This document shows positions 47,081 through 60,000 of a stretch of 64,000 bases of DNA, piece by piece. The position numbers and the translations under genes were made by a program. Under the pieces are notes generated by a model, which worked only from the letters and a program-made list of their open reading frames with translations, made no database searches and was not told where the DNA came from. This DNA is from Hydractinia symbiolongicarpus (Eukaryota > Cnidaria > Hydrozoa > Anthoathecata > Hydractiniidae). The stretch spans positions 4,466,001-4,530,000 of the forward strand of contig NC_079877.1 in the NCBI RefSeq assembly GCF_029227915.1. The letters run 5' to 3'. Each line of letters starts with the position of its first letter. Position 1 is the first letter of the stretch.

Positions 47081-50000
47081 TCGTTCTTGAAATGAGTTTA
47101 CTCCCTGGGTACTTTCTTTGTATACTTTTGACTATACGGGCCGAGTCCGGGATTTAGGGAAATCGCAGGTTTTCGTTTGCCGGCGATTAAACTTCTTTTA
47201 TTCAGCGTCTCATCAAAAATGAAAACATTTTTAAAAACTACAAGTCTTATGCGTTTTAGTGGTGAAAAAATAATTTAAAAAATCGTTCGGGAAATGAGTT
47301 TACTCCCTGGGTACTTTCTTTGTATACTTTTGACTATACGGGCCGAGTCCGGGATTTACGGGAAATCGCGGATTTTCGTTTGCCGGCGATTAAACTTCTT
47401 TTATTCAGCGTCCCATCAAAAATGAAAATATTCTTGAAAACTACAAGTCTCATGCGTTTAGTGGTAAAAAAATAATATAAAAAATCGTTCGGGAAATGAA
47501 ATTACTCCCTGGGTACTTTCTTTGTATACTTTTGACTATACGGCCCAAGCCCGGGATTTACGGGAAATCGCGGGTTTTCGTTTGCCGGCGATTAAACTTC
47601 TTTTATTCAGCGTCTCATCAAAAATGAAAACATTTTTAAAAACTACAAGTCTTATGCGTTTTAGTGGTGAAAAAATAATTTAAAAAATCGTTCTGGAAAT
47701 GAGTTTACTCCCTGGGTACTTTCTTTGTATACTTTTGACTATACGGGCCGAGACCGGGATTTAGGGAAATCGCAGGTTTTCGTTTGCCGGCGATTAAACT
47801 TCTTTTATTCAGCGTCTCATCAAAAATGAAAACATTTTTAAAAACTACAAGTCTTATGCGTTTTAGTGGTGAAAAAATAATTTAAAAAATCGTTCGGGAA
47901 ATGAGTTTACTCCCTGGGTACTTTCTTTGTATACTTTTCACTATACGGGCCAAACCCGGGATTTACGGGAAATCGCGGTTTTTCGTTTGCCGGCGATTAA
48001 ACATCTTTTATTCAGCGTCTCATCAAAAATGAAAACATTTTTGAAAACTACAAGTCTTATGCGTTTTAGTGGTGAAAAAATAATTTAAAAAATCGTTCGG
48101 GAAATGAGTTTACTCACTGGGTACTTTCTTTGTATACTTTTGACTATACGGGCCAAGCCCGGGATTTACGGGAAATCGCGGGTTTTCGTTTGCCGGCGAT
48201 TAAACATCTTTTATTCAGCGTCTCATCAAAAATGAAAACATTTTTGAAAACTACAAGTCCCATGCGTTTTAGTGGTGAAAAAATAATTTAAAAAATCGTT
48301 CGGGAAATGAGTTTACTCCCTGGGTACTTTCTTTGTATACTTTTGACTATACGGGCCGAGTCCGGGATTTACGGGAAATCGTGGATTTTCGTTTGCCGGC
48401 GATAAAACTTCTTTTATTCAGCGTCCCATCAAAAATGAAAATATTCTTGAAAACTACAAGTCTCATGCGTTTAGTGGTAAAAAAATAATATAAAAAATCG
48501 TTCGGGAAATGAAATTACTCCCTGGGTACTTTCTTTGTATACTTTTGACTATACGGCCCAAGCCCGGGATTTACGGGAAATCGCGGGCTTTCGTTTGCCG
48601 GCGATTAAACTTCTTTTATTCAGCGTCTCATCAAAAATGAAAACATTTTTAAAAACTACAAGTCTTATGCGTTTTAGTGGTGAAAAAATAATTTAAAAAA
48701 TCGTTCTGGAAATGAGTTTACTCCCTGGGTACTTTCTTTGTATACTTTTGACTATACGGCCGAGTCCGGGATTTAGGGAAATCGCAGGTTTTCGTTTGCC
48801 GGCGATTAAAGTGCTTTTATTCAGCGTCTCATCAAAAATGAAAACATTTTTGAAAACTACAAGTCTCATTCGTTTTAGTGGTGAAAAAATAATTTAAAAA
48901 ATCGTTCGGGAAATGAGTTTACTCCCTGGGTACTTTCTTTGTATACTTTTGACTATACGGGCCAAGCCGGGATTTACGGGAAATCGCGGGTTTTCGTTTG
49001 CCGGCGATTAAACTTCTTTTATTCAGCGTCTCATCAAAAATGAAAACATTTTTAAAAACTACAAGTCTCATACGTTTTAGTGGTGAAAAAATAATTTAAA
49101 AATTCGTTCGGGAAATGAGTTTACTCACTGGGTACTTTCTTTGTATACTTTTGACTATACGGGCCAAGCCCGGGATTTACGGGAAATCGCGGGTTTTCGT
49201 TTGCCGGCGATTAAAGTGCTTTTATTCAGCGTCTCATCAAAAATGAAAACATTTTTGAAAACTACAAGTCTCATGCGTTTTAGTGGTGAAAAAATAATTT
49301 AAAAAATCGTTCGGGAAATGAGTTTACTCCCTGGGTACTTTCTTTGTATACTTTTGACTATACGGGCCAAGCCAGGATTTACGGGAAATCGCGGGTTTTC
49401 GTTTGCCGGCGATTAAACGTCTTTTATTCAGCGTCTCATCAAAAATGAAAACATTTTTAAAAACTACAAGTCTCATACGTTTTAGTGGTGAAAAAATAAT
49501 TTAAAAATTCGTTTGGGAAATGAGTTTACTCACTGGGTACTTTCTTTGTATACTTTTGACTATACGGGACAAGCCCGGGTTTTACGGGAAATCGCGGGCT
49601 TTCGTTTGCCGGCGAATAAACTTCTTTTATTCAGCGTCTCATCAAAAATGAAAACATTTTTAAAAACTACAAGTCTTATGCGTTTTAGTGGTGAAAAAAT
49701 AATTTAAAAATCGTTCGGGAAATGAGTTTACTCCCTGGGTACTTTCTTTGTATACTTTTGACTATACGGGCCGAGTCCGGGATTTAGGGAAATCGCAGGT
49801 TTTCGTTTGCCGGCGATTAAAGTGCTTTTATTCAGCGTCTCATCAAAAATGAAAACATTTTTGAAAACTACAAGTCTCATGCGTTTTAGTGGTGAAAAAA
49901 TAATTTAAAAAATCGTTCGGGAAATGAGTTTACTCCCTGGGTACTTTCTTTGTATACTTTTGACTATACGGGCCAAGCCAGGATTTACGGGAAATCGCGG

Positions 50001-53000
50001 GTTTTCGTTTGCCGGCGATTAAACTTCTTTTATTCAGCGTCTCATCAAAAATGAAAACATTTTTAAAAACTACAAGTCTCATACGTTTTAGTGGTGAAAA
50101 AATAATTTAAAAATTCGTTTGGGAAATGAGTTTACTCACTGGGTACTTTCTCTGTATACTTTTGACTATACGGCCCAAGCCCGGGATTTACGGGAAATCG
50201 CGGGCTTTCGTTTGCCGGCGAATAAACTTCTTTTATTCAGCGTCTCATCAAAAATGAAAACATTTTTAAAAACTACAAGTCTTATGCGTTTTAGTGGTGA
50301 AAAAATAATTTAAAAAATCGTTCTGGAAATGAGTTTACTCCCTGGGTACTTTCTTTGTATACTTTTGACTATACGGCCGAGTCCGGGATTTAGGGAAATC
50401 GCAGGTTTTCGTTTGCCGGCGATTAAAGTGCTTTTATTCAGCGTCTCATCAAAAATGAAAACATTTTTGAAAACTACAAGTCTCATTCGTTTTAGTGGTG
50501 AAAAAATAATTTAAAAAATCGTTCGGGAAATGAGTTTACTCCCTGGGTACTTTCTTTGTATACTTTTGACTATACGGGCCAAGCCGGGATTTACGGGAAA
50601 TCGCGGGTTTTCGTTTGCCGGCGATTAAACTTCTTTTATTCAGCGTCTCATCAAAAATGAAAACATTTTTAAAAACTACAAGTCTCATACGTTTTAGTGG
50701 TGAAAAAATAATTTAAAAATTCGTTCGGGAAATGAGTTTACTCACTGGGTACTTTCTTTGTATACTTTTGACTATACGGGCCAAGCCCGGGATTTACGGG
50801 AAATCGCGGGTTTTCGTTTGCTGGCGATTAAACATCTTTTATTCAGCGTCTCATCAAAAATGAAAACATTTTTGAAAACTACAAGTCTCATGCGTTTTAG
50901 TGGTGAAAAAATAATTTAAAAAATCGTTCGGGAAATGAGTTTACTCCCTGGGTACTTTCTCTGTATACTTTTGACTATACGGGACGAGTCTGGGATTTAC
51001 GGGAAATCGCGGATTTTCGTTTGCCGGCGATTAAACTTCTTTTATTCAGCGTCCCATCAAAAATGAAAATATTCTTGAAAACTACAAGTCTCATGCGTTT
51101 AGTGGTAAAAAAATAAAATAAAAAATCTTTCGGGAAATGAGTTTACTCCCTGGGTACTTTCTTTGTATACTTTTGACTATACGGGACAAGCCCGGGTTTT
51201 ACGGGAAATCGCGGGTTTTCGTTTGCCGGCGATTAAACTTCTTTTATTCAGCTTCTCATCAAAAATGAAAACATTTTTAAAAACTACAAGTCTTATGCGT
51301 TTTAGTGGTGAAAAAATAATTTAAAAATCGTTCGGGAAATGAGTTTACTCCCTGGGTACTTTCTTTGTATACTTTTGACTATACGGGCCGAGTCCGGGAT
51401 TTAGGGAAATCGCAGGTTTTCGTTTGCCGGCGATTACAATGCTTTTATTCAGCGTCTCATCAAAAATGAAAACATTTTTGAAAACTACAAGTCTCATGCG
51501 TTTTAGTGGTGAAAAAATAATTTAAAAAATCGTTCGGGAAATGAGTTTACTCCCTGGGTACTTTCTTTGTATACTTTTGACTATACGGGCCAAGCCAGGA
51601 TTTACGGGAAATCGCGGGTTTTCGTTTGCCGGCGATTAAACTTCTTTTATTCAGCGTCTCATCAAAAATGAAAACATTTTTAAAAACTACAAGTCTCATA
51701 CGTTTTAGTGGTGAAAAAATAATTTAAAAATTCGTTTGGGAAATGAGTTTACTCACTGGGTACTTTCTTTGTATACTTTTGACTATACGGGCGAAGCCCG
51801 GGATTTACGGGAAATCGCGGGTTTTCGTTTGCCGGCGATTAAACATCTTTTATTCAGCGTCTCATCGAAAATGAAAACATTTTTAAAAACTACAAGTCTC
51901 ATGCGTTTTAGTGGTGAAAAAATAATTTAAAAAATCGTTCGGGAAATGAGTTTACTCCCTGGGTACTTTCTTTGTATACTTTTGACTATACCGGCCGAGT
52001 CCGGGATTTACGGGAAATCGCGGGTTTTCGTTTGCCGGCGATTAAACTTCTTTTATTTAGCGTCTCATCAAAAATGAAAACATTTTTAAAAACTACAAGT
52101 CTCATACGTTTTAGTGGTGAAAAAATAATTTAAAAAATCGTTCGGGAAATGAGTTTACTCCCTGGGTACTTTCTTTGTATACTTTTGACTATACGGGCCG
52201 AGTCCGGGATTTACGGGAAATCGCGGATTTTCGTTTGCCGGCGATTAAACTTCTTTTATTCAGCGTCCCATCAAAAATGAAAATATTCTTGAAAACTACA
52301 AGTCTCATGCGTTTAGTGGTAAAAAAATAATATAAAAAATCGTTGGGGAAATGAGTTTACTCCCTGGGTACTTTCTTTGTATACTTTTGACTATACGGGA
52401 CAAGCCTGGGATTTACGGGAAATCGCGGGTTTTCGTTTGCCGGCGATTAAACTTCTTTTATTCAGCGTCTCATCAAAAATGAAAACATTTTTAAAAACTA
52501 CAAGTCTCATGCGTTTAGTGGTAAAAAAATAATATAAAAAATCGTTCGGGAAATGAGTTTACTCCCTGGGTACTTTCTTTGTATACTTTTGACTATACGG
52601 GACAAGCCTGGGATTTACGGGAAATCGCGGGTTTTCGTTTGCCGGCGATTAAACTTCTTTTATTCAGCGTCTCATCAAAAATGAAAACATTTTTAAAAAC
52701 TACAAGTCTTATGCGTTTTAGTGGTGAAAAAATAATTTAAAAAATCGTTCTGGAAATGAGTTTACTCACAGGGTACTTTTTTGTTTACATTCGACTATAC
52801 GTGCCAAGCCCGGGATTTACGGGAAATCGCGGGTTTTTGTTTTCCGGCGATTAAACTGCTTTTATTCAGCGTCTCATCAAAAATCAAAACATTCTTGAAA
52901 ACTACAAGTCTCATGCGTTTTAGTGGTGAAATAATAAATCAAAAAATCGTTCGGGAAATGAGTTTACTCCCTGGGTACTTTCTTTGTATACTTTTGACTA

Positions 53001-54384
53001 TACGGGCCGAGTCCGGGATTTACGGGAAATCGCGGATTTTCGTTTGCCGGCGATTAAACTTCTTTTATTCAGCGTCCCATCAAAAATGAAAATATTCTTG
53101 AAAACTACAAGTCTCATGCGTTTAGTGGTAAAAAAATAATATAAAAAATCGTTCGGGAAATGAGTTAACTCGCTGGGTACTTTCTTTGTATACTTTTGAC
53201 TATACGGGACAAGCCTGGGATTTACGGGAAATCGCGGGTTTTCGTTTGCCGGCGATTAAACTTCTTTTATTCAGCGTCTCATCAAAAATGAAAACATTTT
53301 TAAAAACTACAAGTCTCATGCGTTTAGTGGTAAAAAAATAATATAAAAATTCGTTCGGGAAATGAGTTTACTCCCTGGGTACTTTCTTTGTATACTTTTG
53401 ACTATACGGGACAAGCCTGGGATTTACGGGAAATCGCGGGTTTTCGTTTGCCGGCGATTAAACTTCTTTTATTCAGCGTCTCATCAAAAATGAAAACATT
53501 TTTAAAAACTACAAGTCTTATGCGTTTTAGTGGTGAAAAAATAATTTAAAAAATCGTTCTGGAAATGAGTTTACTCACAGGGTACTTTTTTGTTTACATT
53601 CGACTATACGTGCCAAGCCCGGGATTTACGGGAAATCGCGGGTTTTTGTTTTCCGGCGATTAAACTGCTTTTATTCAGCGTCTCATCAAAAATCAAAACA
53701 TTCTTGAAAACTACAAGTCTCATGCGTTTTAGTGGTGAAATAATAAATCAAAAAATCGTTTGGGAAATGAGTTTACTCCCTGGGTACTTTCTTTGTATAC
53801 TTTTGACTATACGGGACAAGCCTGGGATTTACGGGAAATCGCGGGTTTTCGTTTGCCGGCGATTAAACTTCTTTTATTCAGCGTCTCATCAAAAATGAAA
53901 ACATTTTTGAAAACTACAAGTCTCATGCGTTTTAGTGGTGAAAAAATAATTTAAAAAATCGTTCGGGAAATGAGTTTACTCCCTGGGTACTTTCTTTGTA
54001 TACTTTTGACTATACGGGCCAAGCCGGGATTTACGGGAAATCGCGGGTTTTCGTTTGCCGGCGATTAAACTTCTTTTATTCAGCGTCTCATCAAAAATGA
54101 AAACATTTTTAAAAACTACAAGTCTTATGCGTTTTAGTGGTGAAAAAATAATTTAAAAAATCGTTCTGGAAATGAGTTTACTCACAGGGTACTTTTTTGT
54201 TTACATTCGACTATACGTGCCAAGCCCGGGATTTACGGGAAATCGCTGGTTTTCGTTTGCCGGCGATTAAACTTCTTTTATTCAGCGTCTCATCAAAAAT
54301 GAAAACACTTTTAAAAACTACAAGTCTTATGCGTTTTAGTGGTGAAAAAATAATTTAAAAAATCGTTCTGGAAATGAGTTTACT

Positions 54385-57000
54385 CCCTGGGTACTTTCTT
54401 TGTATACTTTTGACTATACGGGCCGAGTCCGGGATTTAGGGAAATTGCAGGTTTTCGTTTGCCGGCGATTAAAGTGCTTTTATTCAGCGTCTCATTAAAA
54501 ATGAAAACATTTTTGAAAACTACAAGTCTCATGCGTTTTAGTGGTGAAAAAATAATTTAAAAAATCGTTCGGGAAATGAGTTTACTCCCTGTGTACTTTC
54601 TATGTATACTTTTGACTATACGGGCCAAGCCAGGATTTACGGGAAATCGCGGGTTTTCGTTTGCCGGCGATTAAACTTCTTTTATTCAGCGTCTCATCAA
54701 AAATAAAAACATTTTTAAAAACTACAAGTCTTATGCGTTTTAGTGGTGAAAAAATAATTTAAAAAATCGTTCTGGAAATGAGTTTACTCACAGGGTACTT
54801 TTTTGTTTACATTCGACTATACGTGCCAAGCCCGGGATTTACGGGAAATCGCGGGTTTTCGTTTGCCGGCGATTAAACTTCTTTTATTCAGCGTCTCATC
54901 AAAAATGAAAACATTTTTAAAAACTACAAGTCTTATGCGTTTTAGTGGTGAAAAAATAATTTAAAAAATCGTTCTGGAAATGAGTTTACTCCCTGGGTAC
55001 TTTCTTTGTATACTTTTGACTATACGGGCCGAGTCCGGGATTTAGGGAAATCGCAGGTTTTCGTTTGCCGGCGATTAAAGTGCTTTTATTCAGCGTCTCA
55101 TTAAAAATGAAAACATTTTTGAAAACTACAAGTCTCATGCGTTTTAGTGGTGAAAAAATAATTTAAAAAATCGTTCGGGAAATGAGTTTACTCCCTGTGT
55201 ACTTTCTATGTATACTTTTGACTATACGGGCCAAGCCAGGATTTACGGGAAATCGCGGGTTTTCGTTTGCCGGCGATTAAACTTCTTTTATTTAGCGTCT
55301 CATCAAAAATGAAAACATTTTTAAAAACTACAAGTCTCATACGTTTTAGTGGTGAAAAAATAATTTAAAAAATCGTTCGGGAAATGAGTTTACTCCCTGG
55401 GTACTTTCTTTGTATACTTTTGACTATACGGGCCGAGTCCGGGATTTAGGGAAATCGCAGGTTTTCGTTTGCCGGCGATTAAAGTGCTTTTATTCAGCGT
55501 CTCATTAAAAATGAAAACATTTTTGAAAACTACAAGTCTCATGCGTTTTAGTGGTGAAAAAATAATTTAAAAAATCGTTCGGGAAATGAGTTTACTCCCT
55601 GTGTACTTTCTATGTATACTTTTGACTATACGGGCCAAGCCAGGATTTACGGGAAATCGCGGGTTTTCGTTTGCCGGCGATTAAACTTCTTTTATTCAGC
55701 GTCTCATCAAAAATGAAAACATTTTTAAAAACTACAAGTCTTATGCGTTTTAGTGGTGAAAAAATAATTTAAAAAATCGTTCTGGAAATGAGTTTACTCA
55801 CAGGGTACTTTTTTGTTTACATTCGACTATACGTGCCAAGCCCGGGATTTACGGGAAATCGCGGGTTTTCGTTTGCCGGCGATTAAACTTCTTTTATTCA
55901 GCGTCTCATCAAAAATGAAAACATTTTTAAAAACTACAAGTCTTATGCGTTTTAGTGGTGAAAAAATAATTTAAAAAATCGTTCTGGAAATGAGTTTACT
56001 CCCTGGGTACTTTCTTTGTATACTTTTGACTATACGGGCCGAGTCCGGGATTTAGGGAAATCGCAGGTTTTCGTTTGCCGGCGATTAAAGTGCTTTTATT
56101 CAGCGTCTCATTAAAAATGAAAACATTTTTGAAAACTACAAGTCTCATGCGTTTTAGTGGTGAAAAAATAATTTAAAAAATCGTTCGGGAAATGAGTTTA
56201 CTCCCTGTGTACTTTCTATGTATACTTTTGACTATACGGGCCAAGCCAGGATTTACGGGAAATCGCGGGTTTTCGTTTGCCGGCGATTAAACTTCTTTTA
56301 TTCAGCGTCTCATCAAAAATGAAAACATTTTTAAAAACTACAAGTCTTATGCGTTTTAGTGGTGAAAAAATAATTTAAAAAATCGTTCTGGAAATGAGTT
56401 TACTCACAGGGTACTTTTTTGTTTACATTCGACTATACGTGCCAAGCCCGGGATTTACGGGAAATCGCGGGTTTTCGTTTGCCGGCGATTAAACTTCTTT
56501 TATTCAGCGTCTCATCAAAAATGAAAACATTTTTAAAAACTACAAGTCTTATGCGTTTTAGTGGTGAAAAAATAATTTAAAAAATCGTTCTGGAAATGAG
56601 TTTACTCCCTGGGTACTTTCTTTGTATACTTTTGACTATACGGGCCGAGTCCGGGATTTAGGGAAATCGCAGGTTTTCGTTTGCCGGCGATTAAAGTGCT
56701 TTTATTCAGCGTCTCATTAAAAATGAAAACATTTTTGAAAACTACAAGTCTCATGCGTTTTAGTGGTGAAAAAATAATTTAAAAAATCGTTCGGGAAATG
56801 AGTTTACTCCCTGTGTACTTTCTATGTATACTTTTGACTATACGGGCCAAGCCAGGATTTACGGGAAATCGCGGGTTTTCGTTTGCCGGCGATTAAACTT
56901 CTTTTATTTAGCGTCTCATCAAAAATGAAAACATTTTTAAAAACTACAAGTCTCATACGTTTTAGTGGTGAAAAAATAATTTAAAAAATCGTTCGGGAAA
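54385..57000. repeat. Trimeric higher-order repeat, 606 bp
   Basis: CCCTGTGTACTTTCTATG monomers recur with GTGTAC at 54591, 55197, 55601, 56207 and 56813, i.e. steps of 606, 404, 606 and 606 bp. The 606-bp steps contain one CTCACAGGG, one TTTAGGG and one GTGTAC monomer. The 404-bp step lacks the CTCACAGGG monomer. Confidence 0.8.
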
Positions 57001-60000
57001 TGAGTTTACTCCCTGGGTACTTTCTTTGTATACTTTTGACTATACGGGCTGAGTCCGGGATTTACGGGAAATCGCGTATTTTCGTTTGCCGGCGATTAAA
57101 CTTCTTTTATTCAGCGTCCCATCAAAAATGAAAATTTTCTTGAAAACTACAAGTCTCATGCGTTTAGTGGTAAAAAAATAATATAAAAAATCGTTCGGGA
57201 AATGAGTTTACTCCCTGGGTACTTTCTTTGTATACTTTTGACTATACGGGACAAGCCTGGGATTTACGGGAAATCGCGGGTTTTCGTTTGCCGGCGATTA
57301 AACTTCTTTTATTCAGCGTCTCATCAAAAATGAAAACATTTTTAAAAACTACAAGTCTCATGCGTTTAGTGGTAAAAAAATAATATAAAAAATCGTTCGG
57401 GAAATGAGTTTACTCCCTGGGTACTTTCTTTGTATACTTTTGACTATACGGGACAAGCCTGGGATTTACGGGAAATCGCGGGTTTTCGTTTGCCGGCGAT
57501 TAAACTTCTTTTATTCAGCGTCTCATCAAAAATGAAAACATTTTTAAAAACTACAAGTCTTATGCGTTTTAGTGGTGAAAAAATAATTTAAAAAATCGTT
57601 CTGGAAATGAGTTTACTCACAGGGTACTTTTTTGTTTACATTCGACTATACGTGCCAAGCCCGGGATTTACGGGAAATCGCGGGTTTTTGTTTTCCGGCG
57701 ATTAAACTGCTTTTATTCAGCGTCCCATCAAAAATGAAAATATTCTTGAAAACTACAAGTCTCATGCGTTTTAGTGGTGAAATAATAAATCAAAAAATCG
57801 TTTGGGAAATGAGTTTACTCCCTGGGTACTTTCTTTGTATACTTTTGACTATACGGGACAAGCCTGGGATTTACGGGAAATCGCGGGTTTTCGTTTGCCG
57901 GCGATTAAACTTCTTTTATTCAGCGTCTCATCAAAAATGAAAACATTTTTGAAAACTACAAGTCTCATGCGTTTTAGTGGTGAAAAAATAATTTAAAAAA
58001 TCGTTCGGGAAATGAGTTTACTCCCTGGGTACTTTCTTTGTATACTTTTGACTATACGGGCCAAGCCGGGATTTACGGGAAATCGCGGGTTTTCGTTTGC
58101 CGGCGATTAAACTTCTTTTATTCAGCGTCTCATCAAAAATGAAAACATTTTTAAAAACTACAAGTCTTATGCGTTTTAGTGGTGAAAAAATAATTTAAAA
58201 AATCGTTCTGGAAATGAGTTTACTCACAGGGTACTTTTTTGTTTACATTCGACTATACGTGCCAAGCCCGGGATTTACGGGAAATCGCGGGTTTTTGTTT
58301 GCCGGCGATTAAACTGCTTTTATTCAGCGTCTCATCAAAAATGAAAACATTTTTAAAAACTACAAGTCTTATGCGTTTTAGTGGTGAAAAAATAATTTAA
58401 AAAATCGTTCTGGAAATGAGTTTACTCCCTGGGTACTTTCTTTGTATACTTTTGACTATACGGGCCGAGTCCGGGATTTAGGGAAATCGCAGGTTTTCGT
58501 TTGCCGGCGATTAAAGTGCTTTTATTCAGCGTCTCATTAAAAATGAAAACATTTTTGAAAACTACAAGTCTCATGCGTTTTAGTGGTGAAAAAATAATTT
58601 AAAAAATCGTTCGGGAAATGAGTTTACTCCCTGGGTACTTTCTATGTATACTTTTGACTATACGGGCCAAGCCAGGATTTACGGGAAATCGCGGGTTTTC
58701 GTTTGCCGGCGATTAAACTTCTTTTATCTAGCGTCTCATCAAAAATGAAAACATTTTTAAAAACTACAAGTCTCATACGTTTTAGTGGTGAAAAAATAAT
58801 TTAAAAATTCGTTCGGGAAATGAGTTTACTCACTGGGTACTTTCTTTGTATACTTTTGACTATACGGGCCAAGCCCGGGATTTACGGAAAATCGCGGGTT
58901 TTCGTTTGTCGGCGATTAAACATCTTTTATTTAGCGTCTCATCAAAAATGAAAACATTTTTGAAAACTACAAGTCTCATGCGTTTTAGTGGTGAAAAAAT
59001 AATTTAAAAAATCGTTCGGGAAATGAGTTTACTCCCTGGGTACTTTCTTTGTATACTTTTGACTATACGGGCCGAGTCCGGGATTTACGGGAAATCGCGG
59101 ATTTTCGTTTGCCGGCGATTAAACTTCTTTTATTCAGCGTCCCATCAAAAATGAAAATATTCTTGAAAACTACAAGTCTCATGCGTTTAGTGGTAAAAAA
59201 ATAATATAAAAAAGCGTTCGGGAAATGCGTTTACTCCCTGGGTACTTTCTTTGTATACTTTTGACTATACGGGACAAGCCTGGGATTTACGGGAAATCGC
59301 GGGTTTTCGTTTGCCGGCGATTAAACTTCTTTTATTCAGCGTCTCATCAAAAATGAAAACATTTTTGAAAAGTACAAGTCTCATGCGTTTTAGTGGTGAA
59401 AAAATAATTTAAAAAATCGTTCGGGAAATAAGTTTACTCCCTGGGTACTTTCTTTGTATACTTTTGACTATACGGGCCAAGCCGGGATTTACGGGAAATC
59501 GCGGGTTTTCGTTTGCCGGCGATTAAACTTCTTTTATTCAGCGTCTCATCAAAAATGAAAACATTTTTAAAAACTACAAGTCTCATGCGTTTAGTGGTAA
59601 AAAAATAATATAAAAAATCGTTCGGGAAATGAGTTTACTCCCTGGGTACTTTCTTTGTATACTTTTGACTATACGGGACAAGCCAGGATTTACGGGAAAT
59701 CGCGGGTTTTCGTTTGCCGGCGATTAAACTTCTTTTATTCAGCGTCTCATCAAAAATGAAAACATTTTTGAAAAGTACAAGTCTCATGCGTTTTAGTGGT
59801 GAAAAAATAATTTAAAAAATCGTTCGGGAAATGAGTTTACTCCCTGGGTACTTTCTTTGTATACTTTTGACTATACGGGCCAAGCCGGGATTTACGGGAA
59901 ATCGCGGGTTTTCGTTTGCCGGCGATTAAACTTCTTTTATTCAGCGTCTCATCAAAAATGAAAACATTTTTAAAAACTACAAGTCTTATGCGTTTTAGTG

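Larger units (their letters stand above)
40060..54986. repeat. Large satellite segment, copy 2 (~14.9 kb)
   Basis: Partner of 23670-37380. It is longer by 1,216 bp, fully explained by one monomer (203 bp) absent from copy 1 and by a five-monomer (1,013 bp) tandem duplication found only here at 46068-47080. Only scattered single-base differences separate the two, for example GGTATTTAC near 42896 and ACTAAAAGTC near 43996. Confidence 0.88.
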
